6,436 nt of DNA, taken from contig PXTV01000160.1 of NCBI GenBank assembly GCA_003022985.1, positions 1 through 6,436 on the forward strand. The letters are read 5' to 3'. The position numbers and the translations under genes are program-made. Position 1 is the stretch's first letter; each line of letters opens with the position of its first letter. Under the pieces are notes generated by a model. That model searched no databases and was not told the DNA's origin. It was given only the letters and a program-made list of their open reading frames with translations. Below, one piece after another: positions 6,029-6,436 of the stretch. The stretch is from Bacteroidetes bacterium SW_11_45_7. Its GTDB lineage: Bacteria > Bacteroidota > Bacteroidia > Chitinophagales > SW-11-45-7.

Positions 6029-6436
6029 ATGGTAGAAGTTAAGCCGGACGAAATATCAGAAATCCTGAGGCAACAGCTTTCCGAGTACAAATCCGCTTCC
6101 GAACTCGAGGAAGTCGGTACAGTCCTTCAAGTCGGGGACGGTATTGCCCGTGTTTATGGCCTTACCAAAGTTGGCTTTGGTGAGCTCGTGGAGTTCGAGA
6201 ACGGTGTTCAGGCCATAGCCATGAACCTTGAAGAAGACAACGTTGGGGTTGTGCTGATGGGCGAATCCGGAGAGATCAAAGAAGGTGACTCTGTCCGCAG
6301 AACAAACGTGATCGCTTCCATCAAAGTTGGCGATGGCATGTTCGGTCGTGTTGTGAACCCGCTCGGACAACCTATTGACGGTAAAGGCCCCATTGAAGGC
6401 GAAACTTACGAGATGCCGCTCGAGCGGAAAGCTCCT
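6029..6436 (+). CDS. atpA: F1Fo ATP synthase subunit alpha, N-terminal part (cut by window edge)
   Basis: The first 136 codons of the alpha subunit are present, out of roughly 525 in the family. Alpha forms the catalytic head with beta and holds the non-catalytic nucleotide sites. The start MVEVKPDEISEILRQQL is the N-terminal helix that binds delta. The beta-barrel domain follows (about 25-95) with ELEEVGTVLQVGDGIARVYGL, GELVEFENG and LEEDNVGVVLMG. Then comes GMFGRVVNPLGQPIDGKGP and YEMPLERKAP, the entry to the nucleotide-binding domain. The P-loop lies beyond the window. It begins 25 nt after atpH, with only a weak purine run (AAGAA) before the ATG at 6029. The frame is undisturbed to the edge. 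atpG is the expected next gene. Confidence 0.96.
   Translation, partial: MVEVKPDEISEILRQQLSEYKSASELEEVGTVLQVGDGIARVYGLTKVGFGELVEFENGVQAIAMNLEEDNVGVVLMGESGEIKEGDSVRRTNVIASIKVGDGMFGRVVNPLGQPIDGKGPIEGETYEMPLERKAP

Overview
The window looks like a chromosomal segment from a Bacteroidota bacterium, probably a Cytophagales-like lineage. This rests on four things: the wording of the ATP synthase subunits (AtpB with a cleavable signal peptide, AtpF starting MQSILTPDIGLIFW, AtpA with ILRQQL...ELEEVGTVLQVGDGIARVYGL); a TAnnTTTG-type -7 promoter element upstream of atpB; a beta-barrel-like exported protein ending in Phe; and a lipoprotein encoded beside it. The phylum is a confident inference from protein character, the order is not.

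Layout. Positions 1-757 hold no recognisable gene. They contain a strong rho-independent terminator (128-157, + strand) that must close a transcription unit lying mostly to the left, and two copies (334-386 and 479-522) of an intergenic double-hairpin repeat built on CTCCCGAT/ATCGGGAG. Positions 3185-758, on the minus strand, hold a two-gene unit: a lipoprotein gene that appears frameshifted, then, 21 nt later, a 456-residue exported DUF5723-like outer-membrane-type protein. Positions 3186-3604 are a divergent intergenic region with a good Bacteroidota promoter and a 15-bp perfect dyad upstream of atpB. From 3605 to the right edge runs the F1Fo ATP synthase operon: atpB (a), atpE (c), atpF (b) joined to atpH (delta), then the first 136 codons of atpA (alpha). 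atpG is expected beyond the edge and the beta/epsilon genes (atpD/atpC) are not in view.

How the genes work together. The a and c subunits make the proton channel and rotor. b plus delta form the peripheral stalk that holds the alpha3beta3 head still. The lipoprotein and the DUF5723-like protein are probably both delivered to the outer membrane and expressed together; their function is unknown.

The unusual point is damage. Three genes in 6.4 kb are disrupted or joined. atpE has lost about 43 nt, including the whole conserved polar loop, and its two halves lie in different frames. atpF and atpH are joined in frame, and removing one base would restore a stop two nt before the atpH ATG. The lipoprotein gene needs a one-base shift to join its signal peptide to its body. 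Because the c subunit is normally needed for a working synthase, sequence or assembly error is the leading explanation. Real decay, or a real b-delta fusion, would be notable if reads confirm it. I see no mobile element, CRISPR array, tRNA or rRNA gene, and no defence or otherwise new gene system.
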